This document shows, one piece after another, positions 31,965 to 42,612 of a stretch of 64,000 nt of DNA. Source of the stretch: Bremia lactucae (lineage: Eukaryota; Oomycota; Peronosporomycetes; Peronosporales; Peronosporaceae). The notes below the pieces were generated by a model. It was not told the DNA's origin. It worked only from the letters and a program-made list of their open reading frames with translations, and did no database searches. Position 1 is the first letter of the stretch; each line of letters starts with the position of its first letter. A program made the translations under genes and the position numbers. The DNA is taken from NCBI RefSeq assembly GCF_004359215.1, contig NC_090610.1, positions 6,694,600 to 6,758,599 of the forward strand, in the 5' to 3' direction.

Positions 31965-32404
31965 TGTAATGGGGTGTATCGTCACATGAAATTAACACTT
32001 AAAGGTTGTTAATTAATATATTACCTAAAAGATAGATAATATTTGGAGAAAATTACTTTACATGGTAATATTCTTAAAGCTTATCGATTGGGTATAGAGA
32101 CCATTATATCTACTTTTTCCGCGGACCAGTCAGCGCTGGACGCGCGCAAAGAGAGAGCATATTAGAAAATATCTCATGTTTAGTATTAGATTATAATTAA
32201 GTTAGCATTTACAAGATAGATAGAAGAGATACTTAATTATATTAATACAGTTTTCATTTAACCCTCTTTAAGCTACTTACCTTAAAGATAAGTCTTCCTC
32301 TGCACGTACTAGTGTACGTGAAGTGACATGAGGCACCGCTCGCACTGAGGCAGTGCAAAGTGGACTTGTACTGAAGCAGTACAAGTCAGTAGTGCCCCGT
32401 TACA
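31965..32404 (+). repeat. Solo family X LTR
   Basis: A 440-bp LTR, TGTAATGGGGTGTATCGTCA to AGTGCCCCGTTACA, closest to the LTR at 297-746 (shared TTAATTAATATTATCC-like core). Neither a leader nor internal X sequence adjoins it. Flanks cttcc and gactg do not match, so the duplication has been lost or recombined. Confidence 0.8.
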
Positions 32405-32874
32405 GACTGTCCTTGATTCGAGAATACAGTGCATTAAGCTAGCCGCGGACACGTATTCTTGAATAGAGTCCAAGCTTTAATTACAAACATCTAAAATTAA
32501 TTAATATAAATATTTTAACTTTTTTTAATTAATATTTATATTTATAATTATTTACAAAAATACGCAAAAACTATACTATAATTTATCGAATAGTAAAATT
32601 ATTAGTTGAAAACGTACAATTTTTGAATATAAAAAATAAAAAATAGTTAATTTTTTCTAAATTTAAAAAAACGACTCGACTTAATAAAAGTATTACAAAA
32701 ATGATTTATAATTGTAGTTATGCCTTTTATAAATTCAAAGGTGTACAAGTCGAGGGAATCCTACGCCTTTTAACTTTCTCGTAACATGCCCACACTATCA
32801 CTTGGTTCCTGTCATCCTTAGAAAAAGCCGATAAAAGAGAAGAGAACCGTGGAAACGTTGATCTTCAAAAAAGT
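32405..32874. other. AT-rich 5' flank of kinase gene
   Basis: No transposon similarity or ORF. A short imperfect inverted repeat (ATTCGAGAATAC near 32417 and GTATTCTTGAAT near 32452) is followed by strongly AT-rich DNA to about 32750. The last 120 bases are more balanced and probably hold the promoter; TATCACTTGGTTCCTGTC near 32795 only loosely resembles an oomycete initiator. Confidence 0.45.
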
Positions 32875-34656
32875 ATGGTTTTGTTTTCTCTCGGCAAATC
32901 AATTGGGAGAAAGAGTAAACAATTTTATCAGTGGAGGGTAGGGATGCATGAATTCAGTCCTTTGCTGGACAGGGAGGGTACGATAAACAGCGTCTTCAGT
33001 AGAATATTAGGGCAGCTCTTCCGCCCATTAACAACTGCAATGTCGGACGATTTTCCAAGCCACTTGAAGCGTGACCTGGGTCTCTTTGATTTCTTCTGCA
33101 GCCGCACCATTTCCCTAGTAAACCGCAAGACATGCTCTGACTCGGCCTCGTCTTCTAGAGCATCGTCCAGCCATACCAAGACCAACAGCTGCTTGTCAGC
33201 GTCATCTGCGTCGACCCCACCTCCTGCGCCCACGTCTTCAATACTATCTGTTGAAGCGCACACAATATCCTCGCATACCTACACAGTCTTGGACTCGATG
33301 GACTCGTTGATTACTGTTGCTTCTGCTGACTCGATAAACAACAATGATCACCTCAGTGACGACGACAACGATAGCGATTCAGACGACGGTACTGCTCACG
33401 AATTAACTGATACCGATTTGGGCAGTGCTATTTCAAAATATGAGATTGTCCGCGAACTGGGCCGTGGTGCAACAGCCATCGTGCAGCTTGGTCGCTTACG
33501 TGGGGGAGACGAGCTGGTGGCTTTAAAGGTCTTTAAGACGTCGTTGCTTAAAAAGATGCGGGAGGTGAAGCGCGTGGGGCGACGAATGGTTGTTTCTACG
33601 GCGTTGGATAAGGTGCAAGTGGAAATTGCAATCATGAAGAAGCTGCATCACCCGTATTTGCTCAACCTGCTTGAGGTGTTTGATGACGACTCTGAGACGC
33701 TTGTTCTAATGCTCGAGTACGCTTCATCGGGTCAGGTGATGCAATGGTTCCCTGAAGAAAAGATTTACAAACGAACATTTGAAAAAAAAAAATCAAATTG
33801 CTTTTCGGAAGAAGAATTGCGTATCTGCGTACGCCAGCTCCTGCTCGGACTCGAGTATTTGCATGAAAATAATATTTGCCACCGCGACTTAAAACCTGAA
33901 AATATTCTCATGGGTCGTGATGGGACTTTTAAGATCGCTGACTTTGGAGTCGCGCATTTCTTTGAAGACGACAAGAAGAAAGATACGGGTGAGGATATCA
34001 TTATCGCTGGGGTACCGCATAGGAAGGGTTACGTCTCTACAACCGCTGGAACATACGCATTTATGGGTCCAGAGACACTTAAGGGCGGTGAGTACAGTGC
34101 ATATGCGGCCGATATCTGGGCGCTTGGCATAAGTTTGCATGCGCTTGCCTTCGGCACGATTCCGTTTTACGATCCCGATGTTGTAACTCTCTTTGAAATG
34201 ATTGAGAAAAACCCGGTCGAGCTCGACAACAAAGACAATGCATCGGAAGGTTTGGTCGAACTACTCAAAGGTTTGCTGAAAAAGGACCCCGATAAACGCT
34301 GGTCGTTGCAAACATGCAAGGAGCATCCATGGGTGCTAGAGGGACTTTCAGATCAGGAAAGGCAAGAGTACATAGAAACCTCTTACGAGGCAGTCAATGT
34401 TGGCCCAGAAGATCTGGCATGCGCGGTTACTCGCTTAACTTCTTTAAATGTAATTCTGCGAGTCAAGCTGGGCGCTAATAAGTGGAAGCACAAAGCGATG
34501 CGGACACTTGAGAAGCGACGGAAATCTTTGCAAGACGGGCTCAGCGGCTTGGACAAGTCCTTGCAGTCCTCGGTCGTGAGTGCGCCTAGGTCAACCGAGC
34601 TTGAGTCGAAGTCTTTGGCTAGCCATATGCTCGCAATGAAACAGCTCCAGATTTAG
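32875..34656 (+). CDS. CaMKK/SnAK-like serine/threonine protein kinase
   Basis: A single exon of 593 aa, fully open. Residues 1-185 are a non-catalytic head with Ser/Thr-rich tracts and an acidic stretch (SDDDNDSDSDDG). The kinase domain spans about 189-487: YEIVRELGRGATAIV glycine loop, VALKVFK with Lys218, an insert rich in Arg/Lys before helix C as in CaMK-kinases, HRDLKPEN with Asp338, DFG Asp356, activation segment STTAGTYAFMGPETL (MGPE where MAPE is usual), DIWALGISLHALAFG and HPWV at 484. All catalytic residues are present. Best family guess is CaMKK/GRIK (upstream activators of AMPK/SnRK or CaMK kinases, cytosolic); by analogy it would phosphorylate another kinase's activation loop. 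The tail (488-593) is basic and helical; no clear calmodulin-binding site was identified. ATG 32875 is the first in-frame ATG; ATG 32944 is an alternative. Confidence 0.88.
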   Translation: MVLFSLGKSIGRKSKQFYQWRVGMHEFSPLLDREGTINSVFSRILGQLFRPLTTAMSDDFPSHLKRDLGLFDFFCSRTISLVNRKTCSDSASSSRASSSHTKTNSCLSASSASTPPPAPTSSILSVEAHTISSHTYTVLDSMDSLITVASADSINNNDHLSDDDNDSDSDDGTAHELTDTDLGSAISKYEIVRELGRGATAIVQLGRLRGGDELVALKVFKTSLLKKMREVKRVGRRMVVSTALDKVQVEIAIMKKLHHPYLLNLLEVFDDDSETLVLMLEYASSGQVMQWFPEEKIYKRTFEKKKSNCFSEEELRICVRQLLLGLEYLHENNICHRDLKPENILMGRDGTFKIADFGVAHFFEDDKKKDTGEDIIIAGVPHRKGYVSTTAGTYAFMGPETLKGGEYSAYAADIWALGISLHALAFGTIPFYDPDVVTLFEMIEKNPVELDNKDNASEGLVELLKGLLKKDPDKRWSLQTCKEHPWVLEGLSDQERQEYIETSYEAVNVGPEDLACAVTRLTSLNVILRVKLGANKWKHKAMRTLEKRRKSLQDGLSGLDKSLQSSVVSAPRSTELESKSLASHMLAMKQLQI

Positions 34657-34955
34657 CATGAAGCTTTGATGAGTAAATGTCGCTACATGTGATACGCAAC
34701 CTGTTAAAGTACGTAATTACACATAATTTTAGTAGTTATGACTGTTTAGCCGCAAAATGTCCGATGTAACCAAACTACAAAAGATGATCTGCGCCTGGTA
34801 AAAATTGTTAATAGCCACAAGAAAGAGTATAAGGAAATTAACGTGTTGAGTTGCTATTTCTAAAGGTACACCACAAGAACAAGCATACGGAACTTTCTGA
34901 ATTGTTTTGTTTTTTTAAGTCTGATTCACATAAAAAACATATTTGTAACCCACCA
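34657..34955. other. 3' flank of kinase gene
   Basis: AT-rich intergenic DNA of 299 bases with no ORF or repeat recognised. It should contain the kinase 3' UTR and polyadenylation region. Confidence 0.5.
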
Positions 34956-35313
34956 TGTCTGAAACGGGGTGTTGAAAGAGTGCAAAATTATTATCTTTAT
35001 TAATTTTGGCTTAAATAGTTCCAATAGTACCAAATTTGGTATTATTGATGCAATAATTTAGTTAGATATTAATATAATAAGCTCAGTAGTAGATAGAAAA
35101 TCGTTACGTAGGAAACTATTTATATTAATACAGTTTTACTTTTCCCAAATTCTAAATCCATTGGATTCTTTCTTGGTAGCTATAGACCCTAAGCTACCTA
35201 GAAACCTTCCTCTGTACTCTTGTGTACGTGAAGTTTCGAGGCATCCTATCACACTGTAATAAGTGTAAGGTTAACTAGTACTTATCAGTACTAGTGAAAG
35301 GTGCCCCGTTACA
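34956..35313 (+). repeat. X1 5' LTR, internally deleted
   Basis: About 358 bp. Starts near TGTCTGAAACGGGGTGTTG and ends AGGTGCCCCGTTACA; the AT-rich first third seen at 18263-18400 is missing. Confidence 0.75.
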
Positions 35314-35334
35314 ACTGGTAGCACTTCGTAGTCC
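35314..35334 (+). promoter_or_regulatory. X1 primer-binding-like site
   Basis: ACTGGTAGCACTTCGTAGTC directly after the LTR. Confidence 0.6.
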
Positions 35335-35362
35335 GTTCAACGGCCCACCACGTCCATCCAAG

Positions 35363-36423
35363 ATGAGCTTGTTGGATGAAGAAGGAGGGAGCTTCCAAGC
35401 CCCTCAAGATGGTTATCATGCAGCGCGTCAGAGGTGCCCTCATTTGAGTGCCCTCGAAGGGGATAGCGATCGAACGAATGAGTTTAGTCGTAGGCGGGCC
35501 AGCCGTTGGTGCTATGCAGTACACTCTGGTCAGAGATGAACAGCATGCGGCCATAGCCGAGTTCATTCCACACGAACTCGACGGAGCCCAAGAGAAAGTA
35601 ACCTTGCTTCACCAGCAAGGCCCTCAGCACACAGAGGTGTTAGGAGAACAGGGTGCTCAATAATTTGAACTGTTGAGACAGCAGCATGTAATGCTGCTAA
35701 TGGGCCGACGCTTCCGCGTCGACCCGAAAGCTAAAAGATAGCAATATCTAAGTTTAAGGCAGTCGAAGACAACTCCCTTTTGAGATGGTTCGTCGAGTTA
35801 GACGACGCCATAGAAGCTCGTCGTATCAGTGACGATGCGACGAAAGTGAATTTTGGCATGTCCAAGTAAGCGGGGTGTGCCAAATTTTGGGCATTGGAGT
35901 TCAAGCTTCACGACCCATTAGTCTTTGTGTCATATGAGGTCTTTAAGACCCGGCTCAGACAAACATTTGAGCCGCCACGTGCCGAATTCAGGGCTCGAGC
36001 CGAGCTTCTAAATTTGAAGCAGGGAAAGCGTGGCATTTACCCGTATGCCCAACATACATAATACCTGGTCAGTTGTATCGTTAGTCATGCAATAGATGAA
36101 CAAACATAGGTAACTGTGTTTATGAAAGTTTTGCAGACGGTTCTGTTATGAATCACTTGTTCCGGCTAGAATGCGAGTCGCTAGACCAAGCGATCTCTAA
36201 AGCGGAACAGGAGGACTTTGGTATAAAACAGGCTTTTGTCCACTCTGGTGTTTATCGTCCAACGAGACGACAAAAAAACGGAGGTCCGGAACACATGGAT
36301 CTCTCGTATGTAGAGAGCGAGAAACCTCGCTCTTTAAGTTGCAAACGATTACAAAAATGTTATCGTTGTCAAAAGACAGGCCACTACGCCTATAAGTGTA
36401 GTGCTCCACGGCCAGTGCCTTGA
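35363..36423 (+). pseudogene. X1 Gag
   Basis: ATG 35363 opens MSLLDEEGGSFQAPQDGYHA. The capsid-like region shows FEPPRAEFRARAELLNLKQG (about 35970-36030) and YPYAQHT. The final third is one open frame: QEDFGIKQAFVHSGVYRPTR, MDLSYVESEKP, and an intact zinc knuckle CYRCQKTGHYAYKC (CX2CX4HX4C, about 36358-36400). Frameshifts near 35470 and 35870 break the front. This is the best-preserved knuckle in the window. Confidence 0.75.
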
Positions 36424-37991
36424 AACACTGAGCGGAAAAATCGAACTCCTTCGAGAAACAACGAAGTGCGCGGATCCGACGTTGTTGCGAGACCGCACCG
36501 GCCAGGCGGATCGTAAAAAAAAACGGTCGGGGGTCAGTAGGTGCGGAGCGCCCTACTGATCTAGCAACGTCAAAAGAATTTGCAGGTCTTTTGACGAAAG
36601 TTGCTTCTCACACACAAAAATTGTGTGTAACTGCCCCAGGGGATGAGGTTAACCTCATCACCCTGAAAATAAAAGTGTCAAATAAGTTGCCACTTAAGTC
36701 CCCAGTCGATTGTGGGGCGTCAAATATTTTTTTGGACGCCAATCGCTAGAAGATCGCAGGCTCAAATTTATTGAACGCGAATTCCCTCTAACGTGGATGA
36801 CAGTGCGCCTAGCAACAGGCACATCTGTAACGGTTAAGAAACGTGTAGTTGGTATCTTATCCACATTAAAGGGTAAACAGTACGATGATGATTTCATGGT
36901 ACTAGACTTGGATCACAAATTGATGTCATTTTTGGATTACCATGGCTCAGGAAACGAGCCATGTATAAATTGGCAGCATCAAGCCGTAACAATGCCTGTC
37001 TCTTGTTCATCAGATGGCCAACTGATGAACATCTTAGAACGTCCACAAGTGTGTGGATGTCCTACGAGTAATTGCGATGACCTCACTTGTGGTTCGGTCG
37101 TTAGCATGACTGCACAAGGCCTCAGTGTAAATACCCAACACATTGTGGAGCTAGATCCCTACGGCTATGCACAAGCACAGGCAGCGTCAAAAGCCCACCA
37201 TCGTGACGTAGATATAGTTACCGACGGCTGTGCACAAGCACATGCAGCGTCGAAGTTCAACCACTCCATTAAGTTGAGTGGTACGAAACAAGGATGCTTG
37301 CTTAAAAAGCAACATCCAAGAAAGTTTAAAATGCCAGTCTATAAGAGACATTGCGAAAGTCCTAGATCGACTGGAGCGTCGGTCGTAGAGGATCTCGGTG
37401 TGGTAGCGCAACCACAGCTAGAGGTAGTTGGGAAGGATACTCCCCAAATAATCTTCATGGGAGTAAGTCCCCGGAAACCTGTGGTTAAAAGGTTCCCAGG
37501 TACCTTTGTAAATAAGTTTAATGAAGAAACTGAGACAATCAATGCCTTAGTAAACAATGGATCAAGTGTAGGCGCTTATACACTTGATCTTTTAGCGCCT
37601 CCGAAGTTAATTTCGGAGATAACTCAATTCCTAACGCTAGAACCGAAATGGTTCTTGCGTGATCTGCGTAGTGGCAAAGTCAAGCAGATCTGCCTACTTG
37701 TCACAGAAGACAACTACGTGGCCGATGTTCGATTGGCAATAGTATTTCCTGACAACGAACGGATTCTCAGTAACATATCGATTGACGAAAGTGTCCTCGA
37801 TGAGGATTCGGATTGAATGTTTTACGTCCCAATCCTGGGAGTCTTTGAATAGAAATCCTTTATATAACAATTTAAAGAAATTTAAGAATATATTCCCTGA
37901 ATGTGTACCGTGCAAGTTGCTTAAGGATAAAGGCACTCGAGTACCGTGCAATTTGCCTAAGGATAAAGGCGCTCGACACGAAATTTCTGCC
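36424..37991 (+). pseudogene. X1 protease and RT start
   Basis: Protease active site SPVDCGASNIFLDAN (DCG in place of DSG, about 36700-36740; a stop follows at 36748). A 368-aa open frame from 36710 covers VRLATGTSVTVKKRVVGILS, DFMVLDLDHKLMSF and NEPCINWQHQAV, then the protease-RT linker with two similar repeats (YGYAQAQAASK, DGCAQAHAASK), and KPVVKRFPGTFVNKFNEE. RT starts FKNIFPECVPCKLL and breaks off at GARHEIS (37975-37991), where minus-strand sequence begins. Confidence 0.7.
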
Positions 37992-38361
37992 TAAAGATGT
38001 AGGGGGTGCCTTGCCTCTAGTGGTGGACTCATGCCCATGCTGTTTTAAGGGTGCAGGTCATGCCCCTAAGGAAGCATGTTCCCTTAAATATCTTTATCGG
38101 AGGACTCTTATCTCTTACGAGATGCGTCAAGAAATTGAGAACCTCCAATCCTTTTACGAGCGCGGGAACCGCTCGTTCTCCGATAGACCTTCTGCCGAGG
38201 AGGATGGGTCTCGTCGCACTGCAAGACGAGACCCGGAACGTCCATCATTAGTTGGGAACGAGGTTCCGAACTATCATGTGGTGGTGGATGCCCTAGCCAA
38301 CGAACGAGATAAATCGTTCGGTTCCCCTTTGCCTCACGGTGGTTCAAGAAACTTTCAATAA
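37992..38361 (+). pseudogene. X1 antisense ORF, C-terminal half (in inverted block)
   Basis: Plus-strand open frame: ALPLVVDSCPCCFKGAGHAP (with KEAC following), LISYEMRQEIENLQSFYERG, PSAEEDGSRRTARRDPERPS. It matches the minus-strand frame of X2 (SCPCCYKSAGHAPKKA, SFYERGMRSFSDGPSVEKDG) in protein sequence. CPCCFKGAGHAPKEAC fits CX2CX5HX5C, a possible zinc knuckle. It overlaps the chromodomain on the other strand and ends at TAA 38361. Function unknown. Confidence 0.6.
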
Positions 38362-41300
38362 ATTAGCACTTCTCACCACCTGAATCCATCAATGGATGTG
38401 GAGTAGGAGGAAAGATCGGGTTCGCCTCGTTTGACGAGCCCGATTCAACATCATGATTTGGAGCACAGCCTTTATAACTCAAGAGAGAATCTTGATCACG
38501 AGCGATCCTGTCGTCGCGAGTTAGCGGTGACGGTCGATAGTGTTTCCGTTACCAGTTAAGAAGCTGTGCGCAGATTGCGACTGAACGACTGGCGAACGAA
38601 ATGACCCATCAGTCCCTTCAAAACCAGCTGTTGACAGCTCGTCAGAAGATCTCTTCTTGGAGGAAAGAGTAGGTCGTCTTGTTCAAAAGAATCAGACCCT
38701 GTTCCGAGACCATAAGTCTTTGGCTTGGAACCATCAGGCTTTGGCTGATGCCCTTGACCGTTCCGGTGTAATCGGGAATCAGAAGAAGCCTTGTACTGAT
38801 GGTACGGGCGGAGACGCCAAACATAAACTGTAGGATGCGTACGCGTACTACGAGGCAGCTTGATCGTGTATGCTTTACCTTGGCGATGTAATACACGAAA
38901 CGGGTCGATATACGTGGGCAGAAACTTATTACTGCCTACATTCGTCATTACGTGCTTTGATAATTTTACCGTAGACAGTAGGACTAGGTCCTTAATTTTA
39001 AATGGAAGTATGTTTGCTCTTTTATTTTTGTCAGAGTTCCGTTTCTGTCGGTCCACCCCATCAGCGATGATCTCTAGCAAGCAGGAAATCACCTGCTGAC
39101 TCGGTTTTATTTTTGTTTTCAGTGCGACCGGCTCGCACTGCGGAGGCATTAATCTTTTCTTAATAATATTATCATTCTCAGAAGTATTATTGCTCTCGCT
39201 GCAGTGTTCTTTAGCATCGTTGTCTACTTTAATGTTAGTAAACTCAACATTGGTATTCTTCGCATTTAATTTAGGGAGAATGCGTGATGAGCAAGTGATA
39301 AGAGATTATTTGCTCGAGAGAGTCCCCCCAAATAAGAGTTACTCTCAACCAGGGTAGGTTTATGTAGGTGGCGTAAGCCACTCACGAAAAACGCTTTGTA
39401 GAAGCATGCACTGAATTGTCAATGGCAAAAATATACCATCGGTAAAAACTCGCTCCAACTCTTAAAAATGGGACGTATCCGCGAAGTATCTCCTCAAGAA
39501 AACGGTTTGCACGCTCCGTCTGACCATATGTTTCAGTATGATCAATAGTTGATATTCTTAACTGTCTTTCAAGTAATTTGAACCCTGTTTGCCGAAATTC
39601 CCCCGTTAATCTAGGGTCTCGATCTGAAACCAGTTCACGGGGTAACCCATGTAGTCGAAATATCGTGTCAATGACGACACGAGTACAGCCTTTGGCTGGG
39701 TTCGTCTCCGAGATGGCAGCAAGATGTATCATGTTGCTGAAACGGTCAACAAAAACAAGAATACCATTATTCTTGGGGGTCTCTTCGGGGGATCCAAGAC
39801 GAAGTCCATAGACACGAACTGCCAACACTCTGTCGGAACAGGCAGAGGTTGTAATGGAGCACGGGATAAAGCCCTGGGAGTTACCCGTTGACAAACTTCG
39901 CAAGCGCGTATGTACTTGCGGACGAACTCATACTGGCGTGGCCAGTAGAAGACGCGACTTATCGTGAGATAAGTCTTCTCACGTCCGCGATGACCACTTA
40001 TTGGTGCATCGTCGTACTTATACGTGATGCGTAATCGCAAATCATTATGGGTAGGGATGACGACACGAGGTGTGTCGCCAGCAATGGCTGTATAATACAA
40101 TAAATTATTGCGTGTTGTATATTGATATGATGAGGATCGATACAATTTCGACAATCCTTAAAAGGATAGTCGGATGGTTATCTAAGGTAATCCATTAACC
40201 CTATAAAAGCCTTATCTTCTTGATAAGCTCTTATAAGTCGTCGAGTAATGTTTACGACGGAACACTTATTGTCGCAACAGTAACCTTATGCTCACTGTTG
40301 ATTTGCGCAGCCGGCTAAAGATCTGGCCGGCGCGAAAGGGCATCAGCGACGACGTTTAGTCGTCCTTGTTAATCCTCCATGGAGAACTTATACTCAGCAA
40401 AGGAAGACAATCATCTCGCTATTCTTTGCGAAAGGTGTGGACTGTTTACGGCCGTGCGTAAAGACGCTTGGTCCGTGTATACAATGAACCGTCCATCTCC
40501 CAAAATATAGACCCTAAACTTAGCCAGTGCATATTTCATGGCAAGGAGTTCCTTGTCATGCCTTGGGTGGTTGCGCTCAGCTGGTTGAAGCTGACGTGAT
40601 TGAACACAGACGACGTGCTCTGCGCCGTCTGTCATTTTGCATTAACGCACAGCCGATTGCAAAATCGCTGGCTTCACAGACCACATGGAAAGGACGGTCT
40701 TCGTCAGCATTCGCCAAGATGTGCGATTGCATCAAGCTTTTTTTGATACCCTCGAAGGAATGCTGACAATCAGCGTTCCATTACCAATTTACATATTTCT
40801 TCAACAAAGAAGAACTGTACCGTCGTTTCGGCATAATTGCGTGACTACTTGTGCAGGTACGCCGCTAGCCCAAAGAACTTTCTAGTCCCTTAACATCGAC
40901 TGGAACTGGTCATCGGTACTTGCCTTGATCTTTTCGGGATCAGAGCGCACGCCGTGTTTTCCGATGCACCCAAGAAGTGGTATTTCGCTTGCAGCGAATA
41001 TACAATTCTTGAGACTTGCATACAACTTGTGCTTACGCACAAGTGTAAGAACTTTTCGGACGTGGGTACGATGTACTTCAACATCCGACTTTCCGTTCAT
41101 GGCTCTGCTATGAACAAAGACGTCATCAAAATAGCTCGGTGAAAAATCCGCACCGATAGATTAGTTACACATCAGTTAAATGTTGCAGGGGCATTACTAG
41201 TCCCTGTGGCATGACTAGCCACTCCCATAGCATACCGCTTGGGGTGCTTACTGCTGTGAACGGAATATCCTGTTCACGCATAAGGATCTGGTAGAATCTA

Positions 41301-41606
41301 TCCATAAGATATATTGACGAAACATAGCACTCTTTGAGATACCATCACTGATTACGTCTTTTCGTGGTATCGGCGTTTTAGCGGGTTCTGTTGCAGCGTT
41401 CAGTTAGTGCATGCATGCACTATCCGCTATTTCCTGTTGCTTTACGAACGCAGAAAGACGACGAGATATGTGGGGAAGTTGTTTCTCTCACATGGCCCGC
41501 TGCTAAGCGTTCGGCAAAGAATTTATCAATCGCTATTATTTGTTTGCGAGGCAATGGTCATTGCTTCATGACACAGTATTTCGAATCTGGAATTAGGCCG
41601 GGTAAA
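38108..41606 (-). pseudogene. X1 Pol (RT to chromodomain), inverted
   Basis: Minus reading: RT from PDSKYCVMKQ (41590) through AAGHVRE, RIVHA, PIPRKDVI (about 41330), the RT C-terminal half (RTHVRKVLTLVRKHKLYASL, 41070-41000), RNase H (QSRQLQPAERNHPRHDKELL, TDQASLRTAVNSPHLSQRIA; 40600-40411), integrase zinc domain (HRGREKTYLTISRVFYWPRQ, ACEVCQRVTPRA), core (NGILVFVDRFSNMIHLAAIS, GLPRELVSDRDPRLTGEFRQ, THTETYGQTERANR-like), C-terminus (YIDPFRVLHRQGKAYTIKLP, THPTVYV) and chromodomain (NRTIYLVRWLGHPPPHDSSE, 38310-38250). A few frameshifts; the 197-aa C-terminal frame is open. Confidence 0.75.
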
Positions 41607-42296
41607 TCTTATAGCGTGCACCGACGAGGTCCGTTTCTCGAACCGTTCACGGAAAGCATTAGCTTGTCAAACCAGACCTTACGGCCTATGTTTTGTACAT
41701 TCTATACAAAGGTTAACAAAAAATGTTTCTCTTAGAGGGTAACCAAGGCCTCTTTTCAGGAGCAAACCGCAACGTATTGCGGCCCCTCTCATGTTGGCTC
41801 ATGTCAACGTTAACTTGGTCCTATGAGCGATGCCTAAATTCACTCCTTTTCTGGCGATGCTAACTAGCACCACCAGCAGCACTCTTACCATCGCGACGAC
41901 GTAGTTCCTAGTAATGCAAATTAACAATACCAGAGTGGTCATCGCCCTCGGAGTCATCTGATGATGACCTTCCACCAAAGAGGTCCGACGAGTTAAACAA
42001 CCTCGTCATCACCTCTTTGGCAGTCACGTTAGAACACAAAGGTTAAAAGGGCTGGGCCCCAGGTGATCCGGCGGCCTTATCAGTCGCGACTGAGTCGGGC
42101 GATGCAGGTGACTTGTCCCTGTCATTTGCAATGTCATCAACAGATGGCATACTCCAGTCACCTCTAATGGGAGTAGGAGCTGACATATCCCCCGCAATAG
42201 ACGCATTGGCGTTAACTGAAAATGACAGCTACACTGATCCGTGCAGCTGCCAATAGCAGCCTCGCGGCCGACGCGCACAGACTTGTTTGTCGCCAT
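41607..42296 (-). pseudogene. X1 antisense ORF, N-terminal half
   Basis: Starts at minus-strand ATG 42296 (MATNKSVRVGREAA); X2 has MATNRSVRIARVAA at 56420. After a shift: PTPIRGDWSMPSVDD, TAKEVMTRLFNSSDLFGGRS, SSDDSEGDDHSG and APEKRPWLPSK, each with a counterpart in X2. An acidic Ser/Asp patch sits in the middle. It ends at the inversion junction near 41606. Confidence 0.6.
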
Positions 42297-42447
42297 CTTG
42301 ATTCAGGTTAAAACCAAGAATGCAAATAAAATCAACATTTTGATTAAAACCAATAATGCTGATTACAGGAAAACACTAGTAATCTTTCCTGTCACCCTAC
42401 ATGAATCTTTATGGCGACTGTTGGAATCATGAAATGGGGTGTCACGT
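42297..42447 (+). other. X1 3' end and LTR stub
   Basis: Short non-coding 3' region matching X2 56425-56563, then about 18 bases of LTR start (TGAAATGGGGTGTCACGT) at 42430-42447. The rest of the 3' LTR is absent, since Z1 sequence begins here. Confidence 0.6.
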
Positions 42448-42503
42448 CCATAATTTCTTAGGAAGGCACTTAACGCTTTAAGATGAAAAGGGGACCAATT
42501 ACA
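42448..42503 (-). repeat. Z1 3' LTR remnant
   Basis: Minus reading TGTAATTGGTCCCCTTTTCA, then ATCTTAAAGCGTTAAGTGCC: the first bases of the LTR fused to a mid-LTR piece, then lost. Confidence 0.65.
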
Positions 42504-42612
42504 CCCTCCCCATCAGACTGTTGACACTGATTGACAACATTCGCTACATTTCGTCTTTGAGGTCGGAACATTAATAGCTCGCGTTTCGTTGTGTTTTTCT
42601 TTCATTTGTATC
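42504..42612 (-). other. Z1 polypurine tract and 3' non-coding
   Basis: Minus strand CTGATGGGGAGGG directly before the LTR; the preceding bases (GTCAACAGTCTG) match Z2 and Z3. Confidence 0.65.

Larger units (their letters stand above)
34956..42447 (+). mobile_element. X1: family X element with a 3.6-kb internal inversion
   Basis: Plus-strand 5' LTR, leader, Gag, protease and RT start (to about 37991), then an inverted block 37992-41606 holding the rest of Pol on the minus strand together with the C-terminal half of the antisense ORF. Native orientation then resumes (N-terminal half of the antisense ORF, 42296-41607) and a stub of 3' LTR. Flipping the block rejoins RT at RHEI/DLIPG and the antisense ORF at its own break with little or no loss. 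Confidence 0.75.

Noticed and set aside
32790..32815. Oomycete initiator element for the kinase
   Set aside because: TATCACTTGG and CTGTCATCC only partly fit the YCAYTYY core; too weak to annotate as a site.
37903..38361. A 152-aa plus-strand frame as a single-copy host gene with a zinc finger
   Set aside because: X2 carries the same text on the strand opposite its chromodomain; it is the transposon antisense ORF.
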